64,000 nt of DNA from Vespa crabro (Eukaryota > Arthropoda > Insecta > Hymenoptera > Vespidae). A model generated the notes under the pieces. It was given only the letters and a program-made list of their open reading frames with translations. It did not search any database and was not told where the DNA came from. Position numbers and translations under genes: made by a program. The stretch is taken from positions 10,815,907-10,879,906 of the forward strand of contig NC_060959.1 of the NCBI RefSeq assembly GCF_910589235.1, read 5' to 3'. This document shows positions 35,724-49,012 of this stretch, one piece after another; position 1 is the first letter of the stretch, and every line of letters starts with the position of its first letter.

Positions 35724-36552
35724 GAAAAAGGTATCAATAAGTGCAGGTGTGCTGTTGGTGGCCAATAGCGTTAGGATCGTCAACGTTAAGTGCGAAGTGG
35801 GTATGCGACGATTAGTAATGCGAGACAAAATGGTATATGTATCGTGATGCATTGGAATAGAAAGGAAGAATGAGGGGTAGGGAGGGGAGTGGTGGATAGA
35901 AGCTTCGATACATCGATACATCGACGTGCGATTTTATCTAGACACGCTAATATGCTTCCCCTTTTTCACTGTCCTCCGTCCACCTTGTTTGCCACGATAA
36001 AACGCCTTTGTACTCATTTCCTATTCGCTTTATCACCATAAACACGTTATAAATCGTACGGTTCGAGCAGTACTTTAACGAAAACGTCCACTCTTTCTAC
36101 ATCTAATCTACCAATCCGATCAACAATAAGTCTTAAAAAAAGATCTACGATGTTTTTTTTCTCTCCCTCTCTCTCTTGTTTTCTTTTCTTTTTTTTTTTT
36201 TTTATTATTCTCAACCTGAATTACAATAAAATATCTTATCGTTGAAAATAATTCGCGTAAATCTTCTTTCACAAATTATTTTCTCGTTCCCATGCATTCC
36301 TTCCGAACGTACTCAATTATCTTTCGTATTTAGAATGTAATTTTCAACTATAACGAAATGACAATGAAATGAGCTAAATCGGATATGCTTCGGGAAAATC
36401 TGTTTGCTATGCATTGTAATCCGAGTTACATTGTTACTTGCAAATACTACATTTTTTTTATCCCGTTTATCTGTTCCTTTTTTCTTGTTTGTTTTTATTT
36501 CTTTTTTTCTTTTTTTCTTTTTATTTTTTATCTTTTCGTCCAACACTGTAAA

Positions 36553-36556
<4 letters not shown>

Positions 36557-36589
<33 letters not shown>
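36557..36589. repeat. (GA)n microsatellite
   Basis: Sixteen AG units, preceded by a C-interrupted T-rich stretch at 36474-36538. Confidence 0.95.
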
Positions 36590-36594
<5 letters not shown>

Positions 36595-37033
36595 TCGATG
36601 ATATTACAGCGATATACGTAAACGTTACGAGTGAGCCATTGTTGATGCCGTTGGCTTCTGATTGTTACTGTTGTTGATGCCAGTAGCAAAAAGCTTTGAA
36701 ACAAGCCAACAAAAAAACTCGAAACTCTCAAATCTATTCGAGAATAACACTTGCACTTTTGTCCTGCACGCTTTTCTCCTTTCGTTGCATTCACGCAATA
36801 GAGACGCGCGTTAGAAACATTGCGTGTTTATGGTAATCAAAGCGTTAACAACAATCGGATCGTATCTGTTATACGTAACAATAAAGGTGGAGAAGAAAGG
36901 AAAAAGAAAAAACTTAATTATTCTTTCCTCTTCTCTTTTTATTTTGAACTAATAGATTTATTGGAGAGATTCAAATTTGATAAAATAATTTTAATTCGAT
37001 TATAATCCTATACGTTAAACGTATCAACGATGA

Positions 37034-37040
37034 AATAATA

Positions 37041-37087
<47 letters not shown>

Positions 37088-37115
37088 TAATAATAATAAT
37101 AATTATTATTATTAT
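37034..37115. repeat. (AAT)n array ending in a palindrome
   Basis: AAT units run to about 37102, then reverse to ATT units. The junction is a perfect palindrome with 13-bp arms (37090-37115, centre 37102/37103). Confidence 0.95.
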
Positions 37116-37371
37116 AAAAGAAAATAAAGTAAAATGTATAAAATTCAAAACGTTTATACCGATAATATTTCAAAAGCAGATTGAGACGAGAAAATCCGCT
37201 AATAAAAGATTCGGCTTTCTGAGAACGAATTTATGAATATTTATTCAACAACGAGATAAGGGTGAATCACGCGAAGGCTCGAGGACGAAGGGAAAGAATT
37301 AGCTTGATTCCTCCACTCGAGTCTTTCTTTCTCAGCAAGAACGACAACCGTGATATCTCACGAATCGACCG

Positions 37372-37445
37372 TAAAAAAAAAAGAAAAAAGGAAAAAAAAA
37401 AGAAAGAAAGAAAAAAAAAAAAAGAAAAAAACAGAAAAAGAAAAA
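37372..37445. repeat. A-rich tract with G interruptions
   Basis: Runs of 4-12 A separated by G. It gives spurious Lys-rich (plus) and Phe-rich (minus) frames. Confidence 0.9.
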
Positions 37446-37851
37446 ACCCTGTTCGATATACAATTATTCGAGAAGACTCATTACTGCTTCGAGTATGCCT
37501 ATTATACTTCTCATAAGTACTTACGAGACGAAGATTCAAGTGGGACAGATACACGGTACGTAAGTACATAGTTACCGCGTTGTTCGACGGCTATAATAAT
37601 ATCGCAACAACAATTTTCCATTCCATTAGAGAACATAACTTATCGTTCTTATCGTTTGAAAATTCATCGGATTATTATTGTATTAAAATTAAATAAATTA
37701 ATTTTCTTACTTTTTCTTCTTTAATGTCAATTAATTCATTTAATTAATGATTACAATGTAAAAGAAAGTTGATAGCTACGGTGTTCATTTTCTTTACCTT
37801 CCCCGACCCTTCTTGGAATTTGAAGAAAAAAGAAAAAAGAAATAAAAGAGA

Positions 37852-37856
<5 letters not shown>

Positions 37857-37894
<38 letters not shown>
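37857..37894. repeat. (GA)n microsatellite
   Basis: Eighteen GA units following GATAAAAGAGATAAAA. Confidence 0.95.
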
Positions 37895-37898
<4 letters not shown>

Positions 37899-38317
37899 TA
37901 GAGATAATTCGAAATCCGATCGCTTTAATAGCTCTCATTTAATGACGAAAACAAGAAGAAAGAAAGAGAGGAATTATTCGAGGAAGAAATTAATTAAAAA
38001 ATTTCCGTGAGAGAATCGATTAAAATTTGAAGCTTGGGCGATGTTAAACCGCGAGGAATTAAATTCTTTCGAGACAAAAACGACAGGTCGCTTATTAAAG
38101 GCACGGGAAATAATTTCACCGTCGAGTCAATATAATGTTTTATATCGTAGGTATAATAAGCAACGGGAGAGTAGTCCAATCTCCGCCCTCTTTTTCTTTC
38201 TCTCTCACACTTTCTTTTCTCTTTTATCCAGGACTCTTCTTTTTTAAAGCTTTCTCATTTCACTACCAATTGCATCAGAGAAGGGCAGCTTCGATAATAT
38301 GTAATACAAGGGGAGGA

Positions 38318-38378
38318 CATACATATATACATATCATACGTACATACGTACGTACATACATATGTGTATATACATATT
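38318..38378. repeat. Degenerate (ACAT)n/(ACGT)n repeat
   Basis: Tetranucleotides ACAT, ACGT and ATAC mixed. Alternating purine-pyrimidine over much of the tract. Confidence 0.85.
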
Positions 38379-40228
38379 GTCATGACACGTGGCAGGCAAA
38401 TGAAAGAGAGTCTTTTATTTTTTAATTTAGTCGTTCGGTAACATATGTCTTTTGTCCTCGGAATTAACGCTTTGCGCATTGATCGACGGATAAAAATATC
38501 AACGGGAAAATTTATATTTGTCAAATTCCAATTTTCCGCTGTCGTTGATAAAAAAAAAAAAAAAAAATAAATAATTATATAGAAAAACAATATAAATATA
38601 GGAAAAATTTTTCGTATCATCAATTTCCATTGTTTCTAACCGTAGAAAAAGAGATCCGCATGACAATATTGAAATCGTTTCTCCAGCAACTTTTTAGTCA
38701 TTTTTCTTTTATCCTTCTCTTTCTTTTTTTTTTTTTTTCAACACTTTTAATCGATAAATTCTTTAATAAATTATCCTGATTCGTCGGGGAGGGATAAGAT
38801 TATAAATAAATAAAAAAATAAAAAAAAATAAATAAAAAAAAAAAAAATAAAGCAAGATTAAAAAATTAAAAAAGAAAAAACGTAAATAAATAAAAATCCA
38901 TAAAGTTTGTAATGTATAAATCTCATGGGAAACAAAGGGCCGAGCATCGGCGACGATCCGTTTAACAAATGATCAGATCACAGAGAGCGCGCTCGTCCGT
39001 GGTCCAGCGATCTCTAATCGTAAAACGATCGATATAACAAAATAGAAGAGAAAGAGAACGAGGAGGATCGATGCATAATTCGTGCGGCGTCACTCTTGTG
39101 GACACAATAGCCCATACGCCACCACTTCCTCCTCTCATCCCTCTACCGTTTTATTCCGGATTGGCATTTTCGATCGATCGAAAGCATTGGCCACGTTTTA
39201 AGGGAACGCTTTGCAGCATGCATTTATCCTATGGACGAAGAGGGAGAGAAAGAGGAGTAAGCGAGGCCGAGCATAAGTTCGAATAGACGTCACTCCCGGA
39301 GGCACTGCATGTTTCATCGGATCGATTTCGAAGTGACGTCATATAGCTATTAACCGCAGTCTAACTGAATTATTAATTTACGTATATGTATATACACACC
39401 CACACAAACACAGATAGAAACGGATGTGCAAGCAACCTGACGTGTAGAGTAGCACATAGCTATGGCCTATACCCATTCGACGCCATTTTCCATATGATAT
39501 CGTTCCATTTTAATAGAAACCATCCAGTCCTTTGACCTGTCAACTTGACGTATACACAACGTAACCGTAGTACGTGCGTACTTATATACGTACTTGCGTA
39601 CAAAGCTACCATAATAATCGTTTCTACGTACGCCACTCAGAATTCTTTTCTTTTCTTTTTTTCTTTTTTTTTTTTTTTTTTTTTTATCATATCGATCATT
39701 TAAAAAATCACCTAAGGTTAACGAAATCATTGTCGAGAATGTCTCGAGAACACAACGAAAAACTAAGATAAAATGTTTTCATTATAATAAACAAATTTAT
39801 AAGAGATTCTTATATGTTAAATATATCTTATTAAGTATATTAAAGAAAATCGGTATGAACAATTTTCCAAATCGTTTAATAATATTATTCAGTCATACTC
39901 ATTAAACGCTTCCTGTAATATTTCTCTTTTCGAAACTTAAGCTTCTCGAGACTATGTCAGGTAAATGTTGAGTCAAAGTTGAACGTGTCCCTGTCAAGTA
40001 AGTCAAAACTTTCCTTAGCCGTCGTAGATGAATTAAATTACAAGGTACAAAAGATAAGGAGGAAGAGAAGGAGGTATAAGTATAGAGGGTATATCGTGGC
40101 GAGAGACAAGAGGTTAATTAATAAGCGCTGCCATAATATCGTGTTTTCGTTCGAAGCACAAATGCCGTGCCATGTGAACGCACGAGCGCCTCACTATTTT
40201 CGTCTTCCTCCCTACTACCCTTCTTCCA

Positions 40229-40231
<3 letters not shown>
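38379..40231. other. AT-rich DNA, then a GC-richer patch; no gene seen
   Basis: 38551-38567 and 38811-38880 are A-rich. 38930-39350 is GC-richer with a short plus frame (39071-39286) that is within chance expectation. A long C-interrupted T-run occupies 39641-39685. Confidence 0.55.
39285..39341. promoter_or_regulatory. Pair of inverted CRE-like sites
   Basis: AGACGTCACT (39285-39294) and GAAGTGACGTCAT around the full CRE palindrome TGACGTCA (39334-39341) lie about 40 bp apart in opposite orientation. TGACGTCA is the known CREB/ATF core. Function here is inference. Confidence 0.25.

Positions 40232-40288
<57 letters not shown>
40232..40288. repeat. (CT)n microsatellite
   Basis: Twenty-eight CT units ending at CCATCTCAG. 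Confidence 0.95.
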
Positions 40289-40292
<4 letters not shown>

Positions 40293-40913
40293 TCAGCTTC
40301 TTGTCTCTGTCTATCTTTAAGTCCAAGATAAGATCCCGAGGTACAGTGAGCTACTTGGAGAATTTCTTACTGTTATGCATAGAGATTAGTAATTAGATAT
40401 TTTAATGAGGCAATTAACAGGATTATACCCCGACCGTTATACCCGTGGAATTAATGAAAGAATTATCTATAAAATCGATCGATCTATCGAAACTTTCTAA
40501 TAAAATGGACGAAAGGAAAAAGTAAGAAATGTTGTTACCATTGAAATATAGAGAGAGACCTTCACGATCAGAACGAGATTACCGTAATACCTTATACTCG
40601 TGAGAAAACTAGGAAAATTGTGATAAAAATGGAGGGTAACTGAGAAGGGTAGTGTTGGTGGTGGTGGTAAAGAAGGAAACGAGACAGAGAGATAGAGAAA
40701 TAGAGAGAAAGAGAAAGAGAAAGAGAGAGAGAGAAAAGAAAGAGGAAGAAGAAGAAACAGGGGAGGGTTAGATATACATGTACCGGAACGCCCTTATTGG
40801 GATTGCTTGTAATTTAGGGTTACGTCCGAAACTCGGAAGATTTCTTCGTTTCCTGGCAGGTGGCTAGATTGGAGGAACCAACCGGTCGTTCGAGATTGTA
40901 ACGCGAGTTATTG

Positions 40914-41000
40914 TCTTTCTTTCTTTCTTTCTTTCTTTCTCTCTTTCTCGCGAAATTTATCGTCGAACGCGTACGCGGCTGCGTGCCTTAGGCCACATCA

Positions 41001-41036
<36 letters not shown>
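40914..41036. repeat. (CTTT)n and (CT)n tracts
   Basis: CTTT units at 40914-40948 and CT at 41004-41036, separated by CpG-rich unique DNA. Confidence 0.9.
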
Positions 41037-41039
<3 letters not shown>

Positions 41040-41493
41040 TAGGCGAACACAAGTAATCACCCCTTACGAAATGTCCGTCGAGAAAAGATTCCAACTTCCA
41101 GGAGAAAAGTGAGAAAGAGAAGGAGAATAAAGAATCACGTTAGGGATCGTACAGAGAAGAGAGAGAGAGAGGAAGAGAGAGAGAAAGAGAGAGACGAGAG
41201 AGAAAGAGGGTAGAAGAGAAACGTCGTTAGGGATTTAACGAAATAAGGGAGAGACATTCTCCATCGTAAATTTACCCTTGTAAAATTGGTCGGGTGTCCG
41301 AGCGATTAGTCTTTTGTAACCGTGATTAGTATTAGCGTGGGTCTACTTGAAAGGTCGGCGAGAACGCGAAAAGGAACGATCAAATCAGTGCGTGACGATA
41401 AATTCTTGTTTCTCAATTCTCTGAATATGAAAAATTGTCTGAAATTGTTGATACGTTATGTGCGTGTGTGTTCGTGTACGAGCGGATGCGTCC

Positions 41494-41510
41494 ACGCGCG
41501 CGCGCCCGCG
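41494..41510. repeat. Short (CG)n tract
   Basis: CACGCGCGCGCGCCCGCG, an unusual pure CG stretch for AT-rich DNA and strongly Z-DNA-prone. GT-rich alternating sequence lies just upstream. Confidence 0.85.
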
Positions 41511-41753
41511 TTTTTATATTTACAAAATGATTTTGAAGACTTATTAAAAAATGTGTACGTACATATTTCATTTATGTTTTACATAAGATTACAAAGTTCA
41601 GATACGAATCAAAAGTGTGTTCGCCTTAGCGAAATGATTAAACATTTCGAAATGCTTCATGAGAGGGTTAATTGACTCGATATATCGTGGACGATTAAAT
41701 ACAGATCAGTGAGTAGTAAGTAATAAACACATAAATCCATCGAACGACATATA

Positions 41754-41819
41754 CATGTATATACATATATGTATATATATATATATGTGCATACATACAT
41801 ACATATATATATGTGTGTG

Positions 41820-41867
<48 letters not shown>

Positions 41868-41882
41868 TATACATATATCTAT
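41754..41882. repeat. (TA)n/(CATA)n complex array
   Basis: ATAC and TATG tetranucleotides mixed with long TA runs. A further TA array lies at 42226-42267. Confidence 0.9.
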
Positions 41883-42233
41883 AGAAATTTCTATATGTTC
41901 ACGAACGAGTAACGTTATCTACGGTCTGTGACGTTCAACCAACCGAGAATCGGCGAAACAACTCGATTTATATCCGCGATTAACGGCCGATTACATCGCG
42001 CCTGGAGCGTTACCTGTAAACGTAACGACAAACCGACCGTGAGAAGCCGAAGCGAATGCAAAGCTCTTTCGATGCTAACGCGAGATAACAGTGGAGTCGC
42101 TTGTTCGTCCTTTTAAAACATATTTTGTATCGACAACTTTTTGAGAATTTCATATATGTATGTATAACGATAACGCCTGTGCTTTATTTAAGCTCTCTGT
42201 TAGCGAATTTATCTTTTAAAAAGAAATATATAT

Positions 42234-42264
<31 letters not shown>

Positions 42265-42299
42265 TGCGTGTACGTATATATAAAAAAAGAATTTTATTC

Positions 42300-43336
42300 T
42301 TTTTTCTTTTTTTTTTTTTTTTTATAAATCCACTTTTCGGTCGATTAATCGACTTTAGTTAACATCATGCTTGAAATCGAAAATATCTGTGACAATGTTG
42401 TAAACGATTAAAAAAAGAAATGAAAAAAAAAAAAAAATAAAAAATAAAAAAAAAATAAAAAAAAGAAACAAGAAAAACAAGGAACAGAGGATGAAGGAAT
42501 AATTACTAAAAAATCTACCATGCACGTAAACGCGTATAACCATATGGATACGAGTTGAATAAATTCAAATGTCAGAAGTCCATGCATTGACAAAAAAAAA
42601 AAACATCGGGAGAGAGGGCGGGGGTAAGAAGAAAATAAAATAAAAATCGAGGATTCTCTGAACGATCTCTCGAACGGGTTCTCGTGGGACAAAGTAACAC
42701 GGAGAGCTATAAACTGGAAAGCGTTAATAGTTGTGCCGTTTAAATGAAAAAAAAAAAGAAAAAAAAGAGAGAAAAAAAGAAAAAAAGGTAGAATGAAAGA
42801 AAGAAAAAAAAAACAAAAAAAGAAAAAAGAAGAGATTCCCCAGAAAGCCGAACGAGAGCCAGTCATTGTCACACTTTCGTGTAGTACTACAAAATACTAC
42901 CTACTACGTTAACGATTTTTGCCTCCCACTCTTTTTCAACTAACTCTCGACGCATCCACGTACTTTTCGGGAAAAAACGCAAGCATTGTCACAAAATAGA
43001 GTATCGAAGTGCATGGCGTTTAATCCAGGGTAGTAGGTGGAGAGAGAGAGAGAGAGAGGGGAAAAAGGGGTAAAAACGTGCCCCCACGTACTAGCAACTG
43101 TTTCCGAAGCACTTCTTTTTTTCCAAATCTTTTCTCCATGCGCTTTTACAGATTCGAAACTCGTACGCGAAATATTTTCCTTTTCTATACGCAAACGTGA
43201 CGAATTCTTTTTCTTTAACACATTACCATAGTAACAAAAACAATATTAAAAAGTTTAATACTGAGGTTAATTCTAATAATCCTATTCAATCTTTCCAATC
43301 AATCGTCCATATCTTTTAATGTTAAATTTGAGCATT

Positions 43337-43340
<4 letters not shown>
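42300..43340. other. A-rich and unique DNA, no gene seen
   Basis: T-run at 42308-42323 and A-rich tracts at 42410-42475, 42590-42603 and 42747-42830. The intervening sequence has no callable exon. Confidence 0.6.
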
Positions 43341-43382
<42 letters not shown>

Positions 43383-43387
43383 TCTCT
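43341..43387. repeat. (CT)n microsatellite
   Basis: CT units with one CACT interruption. Downstream, 43445-43475 contains two close GTCGAC hexamers. Confidence 0.95.
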
Positions 43388-45628
43388 TGGTTTATACCCA
43401 GACCACTTACAGGCTCTCGAATTGTTTCCATAGTTCTGCAGCTGGACAGATTAACGTCGACGTGTCGACGACTGACGGAAGAGCTCGAATGCCACACGGT
43501 ATTATCGTTCGAGTAATCGAAAATCGTATCGAGGGTGGGCGATAGGCATGGGTTCGTTCGGTCGATCGTCGAAACAGAGAATTTCATGGGCTATGGCTCG
43601 GACGGAAATGTCCGAAACGATTTTTAGTCAGCTGTGGAGGTGACTAACCCTTTCATATATATATGTATATATATATATATTTTTCTTTTTTTAATTCTAT
43701 TTCAATTTTCCTCTCTCAGAACACGACCGGCGCTGACCTTCCAACAACGATATCGTTTTCGAGAAGTCGATGGATTATACTTCTTTCTCCTTCCTTCTCT
43801 TTCTTCCATCTCTCTCTTTTTTTTTTTCTTTTAACATGCTCGAGTGTTTATTGAAATATCGAGAGTGAAGAATGCTTTGTACTCGTTTGCGTCTATTCGC
43901 GTACTATTATTAACAAGAAAGAGATAATAAATTTTTTTTTTTATTTTATTTCCTTTTTTTCCATCACTGATAAATGAGAAGACTTTCGAGAGATCGATGT
44001 AGAGATAACAAAATATAGTAGAGGGAGAGAGAGAGAGCTCGTAATTATGCACTTGGTAGCATCGATTTACAATAAAATACGTCCGACGATTATTACTAAG
44101 AATTCGACTATTGGAACGCCGATACGCTTGTTTACGATTCTTTCCAACGAGGCAAAAACGCGTGTCCACGTTCATCCTGATAACTTCACTGCAAGATTTC
44201 CTCGAAGCTAAGAACGAAGAAACGAAAGAAAAAAAAAAGGGGGTTGGTGAGGGGAACAAAGATAACATCAAAAAAAAAATAAAAGAAATAATGCACAAAT
44301 AATTGTGGCTATTACGGATTCATGATCGCACGAGCTCGACTTGCAATCCCGCCCTCTTTTTCCTCGTTTCGTTTGGTTGACCGTTCCGATGCTATCAGAT
44401 CCGCTATAATACGCTTAAATGGGAAAATAATAGCACTTCGTTCAACCCGTCGGCGTCGGTGACGTGTACTGTCTGGATGTGGGTTTGACGCGTTGCCTTT
44501 CTACTCTCCCACTGACCACCCCGTCCCCTCACATTCTACGTGACAATGCGACGCAATGGCAAACAGTATTGTAGATTGAAAAGAAAAAGACAAAAGAAAA
44601 TAAATAAATAAATACGTGTTTTCTCTTTTTACATAAAAAAAAAAAAAAAAAGAAATTGGGTTATCCAAAAAAAAAAAAAAAAAAACAAAGAAAAAGGGAC
44701 GTGAAAACGTGACAAAACAATTAATATCTATTTTTCAATAAACATCCTTTGTACGCCGAAACGTAGATTTTTTTCCTTTTTTTACTTATTTATATATTTT
44801 TTCTTTCTTTTTTTTTTTTTTTTTTTTTTTTTGAGTTGCACGAATGCAGCTAAGTTTCAATAGAAAATTTGTGTTTTCTTTGAGGCAATCCCTCAAAAAA
44901 TGAAAAAAAGAGAAACGAAACGCAAAAGAATTTCCATCAAACGGTAAGATACAAAGAAAGCGTCGAAGCGAAGGGATCCGAAGGGAAAGAGAAAAGAAGA
45001 AAAAGCTATCGCGTTCCTTGTTGAAAAGTTCGGCAAAGTTTTTCCTTCCGTGCCGTGTGCCAGGCGATATCAATGGCGTAGCGTCCTCGAGTTTCAAAGT
45101 TTCGCATATAGAGGCGGTTCTGATGTTATAGGGATGAAGAAGGGTGCGCAGGGGTGGGAACAAAGAGAACGCTAAATTGTATTAGTAGGTGCATGCATAT
45201 ATACGCGTTTTCGTATTAATTCAAAGAAACACGTATACGTATAAATACCTATGTGTTCATATATGTATGTATTAATTATATACACGGTGTAAGATTTTAA
45301 TCATAACTTATCTCAATGATTATCATTAATAAATAACAAAATAACAAAAAAAAAAGAAATTATAAATAAATAAAAAAAAAACTATATATACGATAGAGCT
45401 ACTTAGATTTTAAAAATTATTCTTTCGAAATCCCAATAGATAGAGAGAACAATTATTATTATTATCGTCGTTAATAAGCTCATAAATATTTTAGGGTATC
45501 GATCGAAATAAAACACTCTGTATATATTCATCTGCATGTATAGATAATGCATATGTTATTCACGGAATGATACGCTTTTGTACGCGTCGTTTCTCGTTAA
45601 TGCAAGATATACATATAGAACTAAAAAG
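43388..45628. other. Mixed unique DNA with poly-A and poly-T tracts, no gene seen
   Basis: (TA)n at 43657-43681, paired A-runs around 44636-44690, and a T-run of 21 at 44812-44832. 44330-44540 is GC-richer with no frame above chance. Confidence 0.55.
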
Positions 45629-45684
45629 ACACACACGAGCGCGCGCGCGTACACACACACACGCACGCACGCACACGCACACAC
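45629..45684. repeat. (CA)n/(CG)n alternating tract
   Basis: CA units, then GCGCGCGCG, then CA and CG units. It is strictly alternating purine-pyrimidine over most of its length, so it is Z-DNA-prone. Confidence 0.9.
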
Positions 45685-45784
45685 CTATACAAGCACCCTC
45701 TTTTTACCAGCCCTATACACTTTCGCAAGTCACACACTCGAGTTAGGACATTAACGACGAGTTACGTTCGCGCCTGAACTAAGC

Positions 45785-45889
45785 TCTTCTCTTCTCTTCT
45801 CTTCTCTTCTCTTCTCTTCTCTTCTCTTCTCTTCTCTTCTCTTCTCTTCTCTTCCCTTCTCTTCCCTTCCCTTCCCTTCTCTTCTTCTC
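45785..45889. repeat. (CTTCT)n pentanucleotide array
   Basis: About twenty units, the last few changed to CTTCC. It is fully polypyrimidine on the plus strand with mirror symmetry, which allows triplex (H-DNA) formation. The minus strand reads as REEKR repeats that are not a protein. Confidence 0.95.
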
Positions 45890-46389
45890 GACGAATATTC
45901 TCTATCTTTCTCCTTCTCTATTTCCCTTTCTCTCTTGCAACAAGATCTTTCCGGAAAGTGGGTTAGCTGACGAGCTCGCCACAAACTTCGCTGGCTTTGG
46001 AACATGTAATTATGCGTATTACTACCCGGAGATACTTCTCGGACTGGCTTATTGTCAGCACGATAAAAAGAAATAGAGGGGTGGGAGAGAGAGAGAGAGA
46101 GAGAAAGAGAGGTACACACGAAAATATTTAAAAGGATTGAAAAAAAAAGCTTGGAACTCATCGCGGAGTCCATCTGTAGAATTTTTTCAATTGCTTTTCA
46201 ATTCGAAAATTTTCATCGAAATTCTGCATTAATTTGTACGATTTAAACAAATAAAAAATAAACAAAATAATTGGCATGATTTTGTCATTGAAGGTATACG
46301 ATTGTTAATCTCGAAACCTTGAAAGGGAGAACACAGTTAGATGCACATTGCGTTATTATTAAACGGGAAACGTTATTTCTAAGGGATAT

Positions 46390-46433
46390 AAAAAAAGAAA
46401 AAAAAAAAAAAAAAAAAAAAAAAGAAAGGAAGA
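46390..46433. repeat. A-rich tract
   Basis: About 33 consecutive A with one G near the start. A separate (GA)n sits at 46086-46111. Confidence 0.9.
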
Positions 46434-48192
46434 AAATGGAAAATGAGAATGCGGGTGTGTGCATCGAGACACGGACCGGTCCCGATTTGAAACTGGCATT
46501 ATTTCAAATCCTATTTCGAGAAAATTTGGCCGAATTGTTTTCTACGTGCTCGGAATATTCAAAACTTCTTGTCTATCCTTTTATATAACGCGAAGTAGAA
46601 AGAGAAAGTTCGAATTCTCTTTTCGAAATTTACTTGCCAAGAATATGAGCGATCTTTTCAAAATGTTTTCATAGCAACAATGCGGAGAAAAATCTTTTTC
46701 CTTTTTTTCTGTTTCTTTTTCTTTTACTTTTATTTCCTTTTATATTTTCGCGTTACAACGCGATCCAACATCGTATTTTTTCAGCTTTAAGTTTACCTAC
46801 ACTTTATGAAAAATATGTATTTAAAAATAATTCGATGTATTTTTAACGAAATACTTCACATTTTTTTAATCGCAAAATGAAAAAAAAAAGAAGAGGTAAA
46901 AATAACTTTTGATGAAAAGATCGTCGATTTAAGATATTTTTTTTTCAATATATCGATTATCGTTTGCGAGAGATATTGTTAAACGAGAGTCGACTAGATA
47001 ATTCTGACTCGGTCGAGCACAGAACAGCTTTTCGTTCGTCATAAAGGGGATTTTTTATTCACGACACTCATCGTTCTCGAGAACAGTAATCGCTCGAAAT
47101 AATTTCAATGGAAACGGGATCATCGAGCGAGATCAAAAAATGGAACGATTGTTTCAATGATAAATCGAATAACATAAACATTCTATGTTGATTTTTAACA
47201 GCTTCCCAAGTATAAATAATTTGTTTCTTTTTTTTTTTTTTCATTTTCATTAACAACAAAAACAAGAGAAAAAAAAAGAAAATAACTGACTTTTATCGAG
47301 AAATTGAGCACACGATGCAATTTATTTCGATTAAAGATAAAATTGCACAGATGAAGATATAAAGTACTTTAGATAAATTAATGAATATAATGTCTTTCTT
47401 ACGATTAAATGTAGGTACGATGTGTATCGATAAATAAATAAATAAAAAGGTCATAACAATTTATAGTTGGTGGGTGTTACACGCGAGCTTTTATCGCTAA
47501 ACCGTTGCGTACACAACAAAGCCAAAGCTCCTTTCGACTATACTCGGCTGCACGTTTATAGGTGTTCGCAGGTGGCAAGAGATATGATGCTAATAAAAGT
47601 AATAGAGAACGATATCATCACCGAGCAAAGTAAGGAAAAAAGGAAGAAAGAAAAGAAAAGGAAAGATGTTTTCTGCACGCGTACGACCAGATATAACGTT
47701 ACGAAATGATACTTCGTCTAATAACTGTACTGAACCCTCGTGACACGAGATATGTGTGAGTAGAGTAATAAAAGACCAAAATAGATCATTGATCCCCTTT
47801 TCACTTTGAGTTAAAAGAATGATATACCATAGAAATTATTACTAATTTCTTATGTCATCTCGACGTTTCCTTGAGTAGTAGGTAGATATAAAAAAGAAAA
47901 GAAGAAAATATATAAAATTTTGTTGGTACTTAAGTTTTAATAAAATATCAATCGAACTATGGGAAGTATGTTTCCTAAAAATGTAATATTAAAATAGAAA
48001 GCGACGTATCTCTGTGTGTATATATATATATGTGTATATATATTAAATAGGAGCTACCGATATTGGGTATCGCTCGGATGGTGATAAAAAATAAAATGAA
48101 ATACGAGAGCTGTCGAAAACGTAATATCGTGACTCGAGATAGACAGGATTTGACGATGTTATAAACATCCAGATATCATGATTGCCATATAT

Positions 48193-48200
<8 letters not shown>
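46434..48200. other. AT-rich unique DNA, no gene seen
   Basis: Low-complexity T-runs at 47225-47242 and 46690-46740 and short GT/TA units at 48013-48043. No frame, splice pair or RNA gene is supported. Confidence 0.65.
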
Positions 48201-48228
<28 letters not shown>

Positions 48229-48360
48229 CGTGACTAGTTATATTCTCTCTTTTTCTGTAAAAAATGTAACAAGCAAAAGAAAACTGAACAAGATCAAATG
48301 GCGATACGTCTAAAGTTTAGAATATCGACGATAAAAAAAAATAGGAAAGAAGAGAGAGCC

Positions 48361-48399
<39 letters not shown>

Positions 48400-48405
48400 G
48401 AGAGA
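48201..48405. repeat. (TA)n and (GA)n microsatellites
   Basis: TA at 48201-48228 and GA with ATAG interruption at 48365-48405. Confidence 0.9.
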
Positions 48406-48796
48406 TTTCCAAATATCTCGTATGCGTGTTCGAATCAAAACTAGCGAATAGCATGAATACCGTAATTACCTTTTCGAGTGTACTGTTTGCACGCTGAAAT
48501 CCAACCGTTTGAGGGGTCGCTCGATGGGGTGTATGCGTATGTGTACGGACTAGAAAATACAGTGAGTGTATAATTCCAAAGCTAATACGCGAACGAAGTG
48601 CCTTCTTCACGGATCGATTACATTCGGTAATTGTTTCCATTGTTAAATCTTAGATAGATAGATAGATAGATGATCTTGGATCGATATACTTTTTACATAT
48701 TTATCAATAATATTTTTAAACGCAATATTTTAGAAATAAATTTATCTTCGCATCTGCATTACTTATTTATCATTCTAATATCTAAAATGTTTTTTG

Positions 48797-48829
<33 letters not shown>

Positions 48830-49012
48830 ATGAAGATAGGCAGAGACGAATGCAGATACGCAGATTTAAACTGATAAACATGTGTGTATGTGTATCTGTA
48901 TGTGTGTGTGCGTGCGTACGTACACGCACGTGTGTCTCTGTGTGTATGCGTACACGTGTGAGTATGTGTGTGTATGAGAGAGAGAGAGAGAGAGAGTGAG
49001 AGAGAGAGAGAG
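48797..49012. repeat. Poly-A, (TG)n-rich and (GA)n compound block
   Basis: Poly-A at 48797-48827, TG-rich alternating sequence with CG and CA units at 48881-48975, then GA to 49012. An inverted CT tract follows at 49154-49227. Confidence 0.9.
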
